A DNA stretch of 64,000 nt from an uncultured Lachnospiraceae bacterium. Lineage in GTDB: Bacteria > Bacillota > Clostridia > Lachnospirales > Lachnospiraceae. Location: assembly GCA_947631685.1 (NCBI GenBank), contig CANRMI010000009.1:41462-105461 (forward strand), read 5' to 3'. Made by a program: the position numbers and the translations under genes. Position 1 is the first letter of the stretch. Each line of letters begins with the position of its first letter. The notes beneath the pieces were generated by a model. The model was not told the origin of the DNA. It worked only from the letters and a program-made list of their open reading frames with translations, and did no database searches. Positions 39,538 through 48,829 of the stretch are shown piece after piece.

Positions 39538-40986
39538 TCAGGCTTCAAATTCTCCCCGAATATCTTCCGCGGGCGGCTCCATGGGATATTTCCCCGTAAA
39601 GCATCCCCTGCATATATCCAGGCCGTTTACGATCTCCTGCAGGCGCTCCTGCCGCAGATACGCCAGGCTGTCGGCTCCGATGATCCCGCGGATATCTTCC
39701 ACGCTCCGGTTGTACGCAATTAACTGCTCCCTGGCCGGCACATCCGTTCCAAAGTAGCAGGGCCACAAAAAGGGCGGCGAGCTGACACGCATATGTACTT
39801 CCTTCGCGCCCGCTTCCCGCAGCATCCGTACAATGCGGTCCGAAGTGGTTCCCCTGACAATGGAATCGTCGATCATGATGATCCGCTTTCCTGCCACCGG
39901 TTCCCTGATCGCGTTTAATTTGACCTGCACACTGCTCTCCCGGCTCTTCTGCCCCGGCTTGATAAAGGTTCTGCCCACATAGGCATTTTTTACAAAGGCG
40001 GTACCGTAAGGTATCCCCGACTCCATGGCATAGCCCATGGCGGCGCAGTTGCCGGATTCCGGCACGCCCACTACCATGTCCGCCTCCACAGGGGAATCCA
40101 TAGCCAGATATTTTCCCGCCAGAATACGGGAATGATATACGCTTTCTCCGTCAATATAGCTGTCCGGTCTCGCGAAATAAATATACTCAAACACACAGCG
40201 CGCGGTCTTTTCACCCTTTAAGGCATGGGACATATCGGACTCGATCCCCTTTTCCGGAGAGATCGTTACGATCTCGCCCGGCTGCACGTCCCGTACAAAA
40301 GTGGCGCCAACGGTATCCAGCGCGCAGCTTTCGCTGGCCAACAGATAGGTATTGTCCCTTTTTCCGATGCACAAGGGCCTGAATCCGAAGGGATCCCTCG
40401 CGCCGATCAATTTGCGGGGAGACATAATGACCAGGGAATAGGCGCCTTTGATCTTATGCATGGCCCTCCCCACGGCTTCCTCCACCGTTTTGGAATTTAA
40501 ACGCTCCCTGGCGATATGATAGGCAATGACCTCGGAGTCAATGGTGGTCTGAAAGATAGCGCCGGTATACTCCAGTTCATGCCTAAGCTGCGGCGCATTG
40601 ATGAGATTGCCGTTATGCGCCAGTCCCAGCGTGCCTTTCACATAATTCAGTACCAGCGGCTGGGCATTTTCCCTGGTGGAACTGCCGGCGGTAGAATAGC
40701 GCACATGTCCTACCCCGATATCCCCCTTCAGTTTCCCGATGATCTCCGCGTTAAAAGCCTCGTTTACCAGCCCCATGTCCTTGTGGCTCAACACTTTTCC
40801 CTTGGGGCCCGCCGTGTCGCTGACCGCGATCCCGCAGCTCTCCTGGCCTCTGTGCTGCAAAGCCAGCAGACCGTAATAAATGGTGGAAGCCACGTTTCCG
40901 CCGTCTAAGTCATAGGCACCGAAAACGCCGCACTCCTCCCGCAGTTTGTCCTGATTTTCCGTCTGTATGTAAATTTCTTCTTTCAT
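39538..40986 (-). CDS. purF: Amidophosphoribosyltransferase
   Basis: 482 aa; REECGVFGAYDLDGG, GVPESGNCAAMGYAMESGIPYG, IIMIDDSIVRGTTSDRIVRMLREAGAKEVHMRVSSPP. Confidence 0.97.
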   Translation of the reverse strand: MKEEIYIQTENQDKLREECGVFGAYDLDGGNVASTIYYGLLALQHRGQESCGIAVSDTAGPKGKVLSHKDMGLVNEAFNAEIIGKLKGDIGVGHVRYSTAGSSTRENAQPLVLNYVKGTLGLAHNGNLINAPQLRHELEYTGAIFQTTIDSEVIAYHIARERLNSKTVEEAVGRAMHKIKGAYSLVIMSPRKLIGARDPFGFRPLCIGKRDNTYLLASESCALDTVGATFVRDVQPGEIVTISPEKGIESDMSHALKGEKTARCVFEYIYFARPDSYIDGESVYHSRILAGKYLAMDSPVEADMVVGVPESGNCAAMGYAMESGIPYGTAFVKNAYVGRTFIKPGQKSRESSVQVKLNAIREPVAGKRIIMIDDSIVRGTTSDRIVRMLREAGAKEVHMRVSSPPFLWPCYFGTDVPAREQLIAYNRSVEDIRGIIGADSLAYLRQERLQEIVNGLDICRGCFTGKYPMEPPAEDIRGEFEA

Positions 40987-41001
40987 TTTATGCCAGTCCC
41001 G

Positions 41002-41709
41002 TTATGCCAATCCCAAACGCTTGAACACCTCGTTGTAAGCCTCTTCCACATTTCCCAGATCCCTGCGGAAGCGGTCCTTATCCAGCTTCTCATTGGTATT
41101 TACATCCCACAGCCGGCAGGTGTCAGGAGAGGTCTCATCCGCCAGAATGATCTGTCCATGGTAACGGCCGAACTCGATCTTAAAGTCGATCAGTTTAATG
41201 CCGGCTTGTAAAAAGTAAGCCTTTAATACCTCATTTACCTTAAAGGCATATTTCTTGATGGTTTCGATCTCTTCCCAGGTAGCCAGATTCAGCGCCCTGG
41301 CAAAATAATCGTTGATGAGAGGATCGCCCAGAGCATCGTTTTTGTAGGAAAATTCCACAGTGGGCTCTTCAAAGGGAGTTCCCTCCGGCACGCCCAGACG
41401 CTTGGAAAAGCTGCCTGCCGCGACATTGCGGATGATCACCTCCAAGGGAACGATCTCCACCTTCTTTACCGCGGTCTCCCTGTCGCTTAATTCCTCAATG
41501 AAATGAGTCGGAACACCTTCTTTTTCCAGCAGCTTGAACACATGGTTTGTCATTTTGTTGTTGATAACACCCTTGCCGACGATAGTGCCTTTCTTTTCGC
41601 CGTTAAAAGCGGTAGCGTCATCCTTGTAGTCCACGATCAGCACGTCGGGATCGTCCGTCTTGAATACCTTTTTTGCCTTTCCTTCATAAAGCTGTTCCAG
41701 TTTTTTCAT
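41002..41709 (-). CDS. purC: Phosphoribosylaminoimidazolesuccinocarboxamide synthase
   Basis: 235 aa; [56 protein letters not shown]. Confidence 0.97.
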   Translation of the reverse strand: MKKLEQLYEGKAKKVFKTDDPDVLIVDYKDDATAFNGEKKGTIVGKGVINNKMTNHVFKLLEKEGVPTHFIEELSDRETAVKKVEIVPLEVIIRNVAAGSFSKRLGVPEGTPFEEPTVEFSYKNDALGDPLINDYFARALNLATWEEIETIKKYAFKVNEVLKAYFLQAGIKLIDFKIEFGRYHGQIILADETSPDTCRLWDVNTNEKLDKDRFRRDLGNVEEAYNEVFKRLGLA

Positions 41710-41784
41710 TGTTCTCCTCCATTTTTCTTTTTCCGCCGGCCAGCCGGCAAAGCCTTACCTGTTCTGTTATATCATACACCATAT

Positions 41785-41813
41785 ATCATATACCACGTTT
41801 TTTGTAAAATCAA
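41785..41813 (-). promoter_or_regulatory. sigma-A type promoter for the pur cluster, overlapping the stop codon of the upstream gene
   Basis: Minus strand TTGATT-N17-TATGAT; the TGA stop of the 41810-42994 gene lies within the -35 hexamer. Confidence 0.6.
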
Positions 41814-42994
41814 TACGACTTTTCGTACCGTTCCACCAGGGCGGTGATCTCCGCCGCGTACTGGGGATACTCCGCCACCGCCGCCTTGATCTCCTCTCCC
41901 GCAGTTTCCTCCAGCTTCCGGTTGTAGTCCATCTGTTTGCGCAGAGCCTGCCGTCTGATGATCAATCCATGCCGGATCTCCACCATTTCCCGGCTGTCCA
42001 GAAGTGCCGCCGGCGACGCCGTCCACCTATCCGGATCCTTTACCCGGTACCGTGTCAAAAGCTCCCTGAGCTGTTCCCTGTAGTAGTCCAGCTTGGCGTC
42101 CGCCTCCGCGAACTGCCGCCTTTCTTCCTTTTCCTCCTGATACAGCTCCCACTTGTCCTTCAACGCGGCCGCGCTCTCCACCCCGTACTTCATATACAGG
42201 TAGTCCAGCAGATGGGTATTGTTCACATACCGGATCTTCACCCTGTTCTGCAGCAGGATCAGTTTGTTGACCGAATTAGTCAATCTGTCCAGTTCCCGAT
42301 CCGCATCCGTGTATTTGATGAAAATAACGGTTATGGCAATCGCCGCGGCGGCTACGGAAAGGTAATACCCCACGGCCGTATCCAGGTGAAAGCCAAACTG
42401 CAAAAGCAGCAGCATCAGGATGCAGGCGCCCAGCGCGGTCAGGCAGATAACAGCCATCCCTCTCAGATTGACCAGCATAGTACTCAACTCGCTTCTGCGG
42501 TAAGCGTAAGCATGCCTTTCCCCGTCCAGCCGGTTGAGATCCTGCTTTACCAGCTTTTGATACTTCTCGGCCTCCTGGAGCTTGGCAAGGCCCTCCTCCG
42601 CTTCCCTCTCCACGGAGCGCATCTGCCGGTATTCACTGTCGGTAAGATGCCTTTCCTTATCCAGATAGCGGTTTCGCTCCTGATTGAGTGCCGTCATTTT
42701 CCCTGCCACGGTCTTTACTTCCCGCATCTGCTCCTCCGGCAGGGCCTCGATCTCTTCCATATCCGTCAGATACCCTGTCACCAGGTTGTACTCTCCGCTT
42801 AAAAGCTCCAGCTCCCGCTCGGCCTCCTTGATCTGCTCCAGACAGGTTTCCAGATAACGGTTTCGTTCTTCGGCGTCACGAAAATTGATCCTGTCCCGCT
42901 CGCAGGTAATCTCCTCCCAGTCTTCTTCCGGCTCAGGCGCTTTTCTATTCTTTTTTCTAAAAAGCCAGTTCCAAAATTTATCAGCCATTGACAT
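41810..42994 (-). CDS. Coiled-coil protein with two central TM helices, unknown function
   Basis: 394 aa; heptad-like charged regions flanking LRGMAVICLTALGACILMLLLLQFGFHLDTAVGYYLSVAAAAIAITVIFIKY. Confidence 0.75.
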   Translation of the reverse strand: MSMADKFWNWLFRKKNRKAPEPEEDWEEITCERDRINFRDAEERNRYLETCLEQIKEAERELELLSGEYNLVTGYLTDMEEIEALPEEQMREVKTVAGKMTALNQERNRYLDKERHLTDSEYRQMRSVEREAEEGLAKLQEAEKYQKLVKQDLNRLDGERHAYAYRRSELSTMLVNLRGMAVICLTALGACILMLLLLQFGFHLDTAVGYYLSVAAAAIAITVIFIKYTDADRELDRLTNSVNKLILLQNRVKIRYVNNTHLLDYLYMKYGVESAAALKDKWELYQEEKEERRQFAEADAKLDYYREQLRELLTRYRVKDPDRWTASPAALLDSREMVEIRHGLIIRRQALRKQMDYNRKLEETAGEEIKAAVAEYPQYAAEITALVERYEKSY

Positions 42995-43811
42995 TTTCCC
43001 TATAGCGGTTTTTCAGTTCCCTCACTTTTCTGTCCGTTTCCTCGTAGTAGAGCGGATCTCCTTCTTCCTTCATCCGGCGCCTCTCTTCCAGCCACTGCTT
43101 AGGCTCCGACTCCTCCCATTCCTCCGAAAGAGCTTGTACCCGCCTTTCCAGCTCCAGTGTCATATCATAATGTTCTCCCAGGCCGGAAACAAAGGAAACA
43201 TACTCTCCCTCCGGCATATACATCCGTTTGGCAGCCAGATAAGCGATAAAGCTCTCCTCCCCGCCATCCAGTTCATAGGCCTGCAAAAACCACGCTGCCG
43301 CTTCCTCAAACAAAAACAGGCCGCAGAGGGCGGTTCCCTTGTTATGCAGGATCCCGGCTCTCAGCTTTGTTTCCTTTTCGGGCAGCCGGCTCATCAGCGC
43401 GTCATATTCTATCACAGCCGGTGTGTATTTGCCGCATTCTACCATATGGTCTATCCTGGTTTTTAACTTTTCATAGGCGTTCAGTCCCATGCCCTGCAGG
43501 TAGATCGATTCTGTCCGCTCCACCTCTTCTTCCGCATAGAGGCCCGTATAGGACAATATCACCCTCACAAAAGCTCCCACGGAGGTTCCGTTGTGCAAAA
43601 GGGGCGCCAGCATGGAGGCCAGCTCCTGGAGCCTTAACACCTCGCCGATCCATTTTACCAGCCGCTTATCCAGAATCTCCCTGTCTATTAAAAAGGCATT
43701 TTCCCTCAGCACATAGCAAAGCTCTTCCACGGAATATACCCGTATCCCCAGATTATCGAAACAGTATGGAATTACCGCGCATTCGCCTGTTTGCAGAAGT
43801 ATCCGTCCCAC
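42981..43811 (-). CDS. TPR-like/alpha-helical protein of unknown function
   Basis: 276 aa; NKGTALCGLFLFEEAAAWFLQAYELDGGEESFIAYLAAKRM resembles a TPR unit; GTG start shares one nucleotide with the upstream TAG. Confidence 0.75.
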   Translation of the reverse strand: MGRILLQTGECAVIPYCFDNLGIRVYSVEELCYVLRENAFLIDREILDKRLVKWIGEVLRLQELASMLAPLLHNGTSVGAFVRVILSYTGLYAEEEVERTESIYLQGMGLNAYEKLKTRIDHMVECGKYTPAVIEYDALMSRLPEKETKLRAGILHNKGTALCGLFLFEEAAAWFLQAYELDGGEESFIAYLAAKRMYMPEGEYVSFVSGLGEHYDMTLELERRVQALSEEWEESEPKQWLEERRRMKEEGDPLYYEETDRKVRELKNRYRENVNG

Positions 43812-45085
43812 TATTCCACCTCAAAACTTTCCGTCCAAACCTGATGACTGGCGGGGAAGAGTTCCCCAAAACCCATATCCTCCACGGAGAGCCGCACACA
43901 TTGCACCGCGGTCATCTGCAGCTCCATGTGGAGTCTGGAAAACGCGCCGCTTCTTGCCGGCAGTCCCTCCAATGTCACTTCAGCCAGCTTGATATCCCTG
44001 CCGTTTAAGGGGGTGATCAGCAGGGAAAAACTGTTCCCCTCCTCTAAAAGGAAATCCACGCTGCCCCGCGCCTCGTACCAGCTTGTCCCCGCGTCCAGCA
44101 GCGCGTAATAAGAGTCTTCCCCGCGGCGCTTTAACTTCATACCGATGTTGGCCTTTAATTTATCTTCTCCCAAAAATACATAGTTCTTTCCGAGTTCACT
44201 GGCAGAAAGCCTTTCCGACATACCGTAGCAGGCACCCTTGCTGTAAAGGTTGTTGCCCTGGAAAACACGTCTGCCCCGGCAAAGGAAGCGCAGGGACTCC
44301 TTCAGCCATTCTTCTGAAAAATCCTCCCCGATCAGGTACACGGAGCTAATAAGCCGTCCCTCACAGACCTTCCGCAGAAGCTTCAGAAACCGCCCGTCCA
44401 GCTGTTTATAGAGGCTTTCCCGCAGGGATTCCTCTTCTATTCCTGCCGCCCCTGACAAAAAGGGGTATTCCTCCCTGTTCATAAAAGCTACCACGGGTGT
44501 GGTATGCCGATTGCATTCCATGCAGAAAAAACGCATCCTCTCCCCTGCGTAGTCGCAGACCAATACCTGCTGCTGCCACAGCTCCTGCGGCTGGCGGATG
44601 GTATAATGGAAAAAGCTTTCCAAATGGCTCTGGTAGCTTACCGTCGCCGTTTTCAGCGCCAAACCCGCTGTCACGGCGTCCAGCACCTCCACCATCCTGG
44701 CATCCAGCTCCTCGCAGGTAAACATGAGGGCCGCGATCCTTTCCGGAGAGGAGATCATATTCAACAGGCTGAGGCTCCTCTTTACAAAAAGCGTCAGCAG
44801 CGCCACCGGATCATATTCTTCCCCGTCTAATTCCACCGGCTCCCCGCTCCTTGCAGCCTCCACCAGATTCTTAGCAAGGATCCCTTCCTCCGCGTGTTTT
44901 AAGGCATCTCTGCCATAAAACCACTGGCTTACCCCCTGCCGCTTGCACAGTGCCGTGGGAATGCTGTAAGCCTGCGCGCCCGCTACCGTAGACAGTGTTT
45001 CCGGCTCACTGTTTTCATATGTGCAATAGCTGATCTGGGAAAAAATGTTTCCCAGATCATATCCTATGATCAGCTTTTCTTTCAT
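43811..45085 (-). CDS. Hsp70/actin-fold-like protein of unknown function (possibly the family called DUF5716)
   Basis: 424 aa; N-terminal LIIGYDLGNIFSQISYCTY resembles the phosphate-1 motif; C-terminal VYLIGEDFSEEWLKESLRFLCRGRRVFQGNNLYSKGACYGM resembles the Hsp70 connect-2/adenosine region. Family number recalled, not checked. Confidence 0.7.
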   Translation of the reverse strand: MKEKLIIGYDLGNIFSQISYCTYENSEPETLSTVAGAQAYSIPTALCKRQGVSQWFYGRDALKHAEEGILAKNLVEAARSGEPVELDGEEYDPVALLTLFVKRSLSLLNMISSPERIAALMFTCEELDARMVEVLDAVTAGLALKTATVSYQSHLESFFHYTIRQPQELWQQQVLVCDYAGERMRFFCMECNRHTTPVVAFMNREEYPFLSGAAGIEEESLRESLYKQLDGRFLKLLRKVCEGRLISSVYLIGEDFSEEWLKESLRFLCRGRRVFQGNNLYSKGACYGMSERLSASELGKNYVFLGEDKLKANIGMKLKRRGEDSYYALLDAGTSWYEARGSVDFLLEEGNSFSLLITPLNGRDIKLAEVTLEGLPARSGAFSRLHMELQMTAVQCVRLSVEDMGFGELFPASHQVWTESFEVE

Positions 45086-45100
45086 GAGCCCCTTCCCCCG

Positions 45101-48100
45101 TTACCGCAGTCCGAACAGACCGTTTTTCATGTATTCTGTACGCTCATACTCTTCCAGCAGCTTATCCACCGTATCATAATCCTGCAGCGTGTTGCTGATA
45201 CAGATGTCGTTGATCAGATAAAACTTGCTTTCCAGATTCCAGCCTCCCACATCGCTCTTCTGTATGGAGGCGCTCTCGGTCAGCTGTTCGCTGCCTCCCT
45301 GTTCCTCCACAATATAGTACTGCAGGCTTTCTCCAAAAAACAGTACAAATTCCTTGAAGCACACCCCGCCTATAGTTTCCCGCATTTCCTCCGTCAGATA
45401 CTCCGGCTCTCCGCTTTCCGAAGTCTCTATGCAGTAATGGAGAATGGCTCTTGCTTCCGGATGCGCCCTATATTCCACAATGGTTCTGTCGGAAAGCTGG
45501 TTGATCCTGGAATCCCGCATATCCTTAAACTCGGTAAACATCTTTAAGAAAATGCGCTCCTCCAGCAGTTCCCTGATGAACTGCCGGACGATCTCCCCTC
45601 TCTCCTCCGTCAGCCGGCTCTTATTTTCCGCATAAAATTTCACATAAGCCAGCTTACATACCTGTTTCATTTCACTGCCCTGCCGGCAGCGCTCCGTGAT
45701 CACGTCAAAAGCGTATTCATCCGTTACCCTGTCCTTGACAAAATATTCATAAGAGCACTGGGCCAGAAAAGCCTCCTCTACCTCATCTCCTCCGCCCTCT
45801 TTGACATAGGTGCGGAAAATATCCATCTTTTCACCTACAAAAGAGCCGGTAAAGAGCATCTGTATGAGCAGCCGCTCGCACAGCGTTCTGCAGGGTTCCC
45901 CGAACGCGCAGGCCGCTTTGTAAATATCCCGCATATCCCTGGTAATCCCCTGATAATACATAATGAGGTACTGCAGCCCTTTTTCGTCGTATTTGCCCCG
46001 CTTAAAGGCATACATTACCGCTTCCGTCAGAACGCCGTCTTCCGCGAATTCCCACTCCTGGATCAGCCGGGAGCAAAGTCTTACCAGAATCTTGGGCTCC
46101 ATTCCAAAGGGGCCGTATCTGGTCAGCCATTCCAGAGCTTTTTCCTTCTGTCCCCTGATCACCAGCAGTCTGAACAGCTCTGCCCGTTCCGATACCGGAT
46201 ACCCCTCCGGCTTTATCCGTTCCAGGCATTCATCCAGCTCCTGCAGCCTGTCGTTTTCATAATAGTACTGCAGCAGTTTCCTGCTGATATTCCGTCTCAG
46301 ATCCTCCTGCAGCTCCTTTTCCTCCAGAAGGCTTCCAAAGCGCAGTTCATTTTCTCCGGTGATCTCTGCCGGTTCCTCCCCGCTTAGGCATATGTTGATA
46401 TTTAAGTCCCTGTTGTTGTAAACCATGGGGGCGGTCAGCTTCATCAGCTTTCCGGGAAGGATCAGCTTTTCTATGGTATAGGGAACCCCCGTCATGTAGC
46501 GGTTTTTGGCACCGTCCTCAAAGAGCAGTCTGCTTTCCGGCGAAGGCAGGGACACCAGCACCCGTCCGTCCGTTACGGGATAGCGGGTTTCCCCCGTAAA
46601 TCCCGCCTGACAGACAATGGCGTACCGGATGTCTCCCGCGGATATTTCCACCAGGTTCATGAACAAAAGCCCGCCCAGGGCTTCCGCCATCTGCGGCGTC
46701 ATCATCTGCTCTGTCAGTATATTTTTGTACAGATACGCCAGGTCCCGGTTGATCCGTCCCTTCAGTATCTGTTCTGTGACAAACTCTTCTATCCGTTCCC
46801 GGTAGTTTTCGTAAAGCTCGGGAAATTCCTCTCTATGCCTGTGCACATTGGCATAAAGAAAAGCTGCCAGCTCATAATCCAGGCTGTTCTGATAAGCAAA
46901 ATACATGAGCACCATGCGGGGCAGCGGCTCCTTCGCAGAGGTATCCACGCTCATCATATAGTGTTCGTACAGCCGCGTGATCCGAAGCCCCTCTTCTACT
47001 CCCAGCGCATACCACTGAAAATACCTGCTGCCTGTTTTGCCGCCCTTGATCAGCAGGCTGCAGAGCTCCTGGAGCACACCGGCGTCCGGCTTTGTCTCAT
47101 AGCAGGCCTTCAGTATGCGGTATACGCAGTCCGAGTACTCCCTCTCCCGCTGCACCAGATAGACAAACTGCCGCACTACATCCTCAGACAGGGCCTGGTA
47201 CCGGGCTCCGTAAGTCAGTACCTTTTTTTCAAAGTCTCCCAGTTTGATCAACAGGGCCGGATTCTGCTCCAGCAAAAGCAGGGCCTCTATGTAAAGCACC
47301 GGGCTTCTGCTGCCCCTCCCGTACTGCTCCTCTATAAACATCCACCTTTTGGAAAAGCTCTTGGTATACTCCTCTGACAGATACAGCAACAGCCAGGCTA
47401 TCCTCCACTCTTCCCGGTTGCGTTTGTGCAGATACTCCACCTGACGCGAAATCTCGTCCACATAGTCCTCTTCCCGCCGTATCAGTGTGGTAAGGTAGAG
47501 ATAATAAGCCAGCCAGACCGGCTCCTCTTCCTCCAGTCCGTCCAGAATGTCCGCAATATGATCCAGTATCCAGCGGGCCTCATTGTAGCGCTCTCCCGTG
47601 ATCAGCAGCTGGGCCTGAAACAGTCTGGCCGGTACATTGTTCTCGTCCCAGGCCGTCAGTTTCTCTACCAAAGGGGTACTCTCCCTCTGCCATACGGACG
47701 CGTTGAGCTTCTTCAGCCTAAACTGCCTGTATAACTCCATCAGGCGCAGGATCAATCCTTTCTGGTAAAGGATCTTCCTCACCCCGCTGCTTCCACGCTG
47801 GCTGACGATCACCGGGATCCTCTTCTCCCCGTATCTGTCCCAGAGCCGGACGCTGCCGTAATTATTTCCATCATGCAGGCCGTTTTCCTCCACATAGATG
47901 GACAGCCTGTAGGTATTGCCTAAGAAATCCGCTTCGGTAATGCAGGACTTCTCCACATACAGAAAGCTGCCTTCCGTTTCCACAAACAACCTGGCCGCTC
48001 CCCAGCCGTTGCGCGTTATCCGGACACAGAGTTCCTCCGTTCCCTGCACGTCCCCCAGCCGTAGTTCCTCCGTATCAGTCAGATATTCTATCTTCTGCTT

Positions 48101-48661
48101 CTTGTTGATCCCTATGAGAAATTCTTCTACATTCTGTTCATTGCCGGGTATGGCGGACAGTCCTCTGTAATAGTCATAATACTGTCTGTCCCCACCATTG
48201 AACACACTCCGGAAATCCTTGGAATAAAACAGGACCACAGCCTCCTCCGGATTGGTCTTGGCCAGATTGGCAAAATGGAACAGGTTCCGGATATTTCCCA
48301 GAGAAGAAGTCAATACTCTGTATTCTACATTGACTACGAAAGGCAGATAATACTCTCCCTGATTGCTGATGACCTGAAACTCTCCCTTGACGACTTCGCC
48401 CTCTTCCAGATCTTCTCCGTGGAAGCAGAAGCCGATCTCCTCCCTGCTGCCCAGAAATTCCCCAGTCAGGCATTCCATTCTGCTGTCAGAAGAATATACC
48501 AGGCCCTTAGTCAGCTTCCCCTCTTCTCCCAAGATGGTAAAAGAGCCCTCCAGCATCTCACCGGCGGGAACGGAAAGCTCCAATTTTGAGCATGAAAAAT
48601 CCAAGGCGCCCTTTTCATACTCCAGGTCTCCCTCCAGAATCTTATCAATGACTGTCCGCAA
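45101..48661 (-). CDS. Very large protein with beta-rich N-terminus and helical-repeat body, unknown function (possibly DUF5717)
   Basis: 1186 aa, TTG start; N-terminal repeated beta domains, body of helical hairpins (e.g. ARLFQAQLLITGERYNEARWILDHIADILDGLEEEEPVWLAYYLYLTTL). Family number recalled, not checked. Confidence 0.75.
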   Translation of the reverse strand: MRTVIDKILEGDLEYEKGALDFSCSKLELSVPAGEMLEGSFTILGEEGKLTKGLVYSSDSRMECLTGEFLGSREEIGFCFHGEDLEEGEVVKGEFQVISNQGEYYLPFVVNVEYRVLTSSLGNIRNLFHFANLAKTNPEEAVVLFYSKDFRSVFNGGDRQYYDYYRGLSAIPGNEQNVEEFLIGINKKQKIEYLTDTEELRLGDVQGTEELCVRITRNGWGAARLFVETEGSFLYVEKSCITEADFLGNTYRLSIYVEENGLHDGNNYGSVRLWDRYGEKRIPVIVSQRGSSGVRKILYQKGLILRLMELYRQFRLKKLNASVWQRESTPLVEKLTAWDENNVPARLFQAQLLITGERYNEARWILDHIADILDGLEEEEPVWLAYYLYLTTLIRREEDYVDEISRQVEYLHKRNREEWRIAWLLLYLSEEYTKSFSKRWMFIEEQYGRGSRSPVLYIEALLLLEQNPALLIKLGDFEKKVLTYGARYQALSEDVVRQFVYLVQREREYSDCVYRILKACYETKPDAGVLQELCSLLIKGGKTGSRYFQWYALGVEEGLRITRLYEHYMMSVDTSAKEPLPRMVLMYFAYQNSLDYELAAFLYANVHRHREEFPELYENYRERIEEFVTEQILKGRINRDLAYLYKNILTEQMMTPQMAEALGGLLFMNLVEISAGDIRYAIVCQAGFTGETRYPVTDGRVLVSLPSPESRLLFEDGAKNRYMTGVPYTIEKLILPGKLMKLTAPMVYNNRDLNINICLSGEEPAEITGENELRFGSLLEEKELQEDLRRNISRKLLQYYYENDRLQELDECLERIKPEGYPVSERAELFRLLVIRGQKEKALEWLTRYGPFGMEPKILVRLCSRLIQEWEFAEDGVLTEAVMYAFKRGKYDEKGLQYLIMYYQGITRDMRDIYKAACAFGEPCRTLCERLLIQMLFTGSFVGEKMDIFRTYVKEGGGDEVEEAFLAQCSYEYFVKDRVTDEYAFDVITERCRQGSEMKQVCKLAYVKFYAENKSRLTEERGEIVRQFIRELLEERIFLKMFTEFKDMRDSRINQLSDRTIVEYRAHPEARAILHYCIETSESGEPEYLTEEMRETIGGVCFKEFVLFFGESLQYYIVEEQGGSEQLTESASIQKSDVGGWNLESKFYLINDICISNTLQDYDTVDKLLEEYERTEYMKNGLFGLR

Positions 48662-48699
48662 GCTCTCACCTTCTTTTATCCGATTGTGCCGATATGATG

Positions 48700-48729
48700 A
48701 TTATACCATTTTCCCATACGGTTAGGCAA
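48700..48729 (-). promoter_or_regulatory. Promoter for the four-gene unknown locus
   Basis: Minus strand TTGCCT-N18-TATAAT with extended -10 (TGGTATAAT), about 40 nt upstream of the TTG start. Confidence 0.6.
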
Positions 48730-48829
48730 ACATATTTTACGCTTTTAAAGTTTTTTGGTACGGGATAAAGTTCCGTTTAAAAAACCTCCGCATATACTGT
48801 CTATAAAGCAGATATGCCGAGGTTATTTT

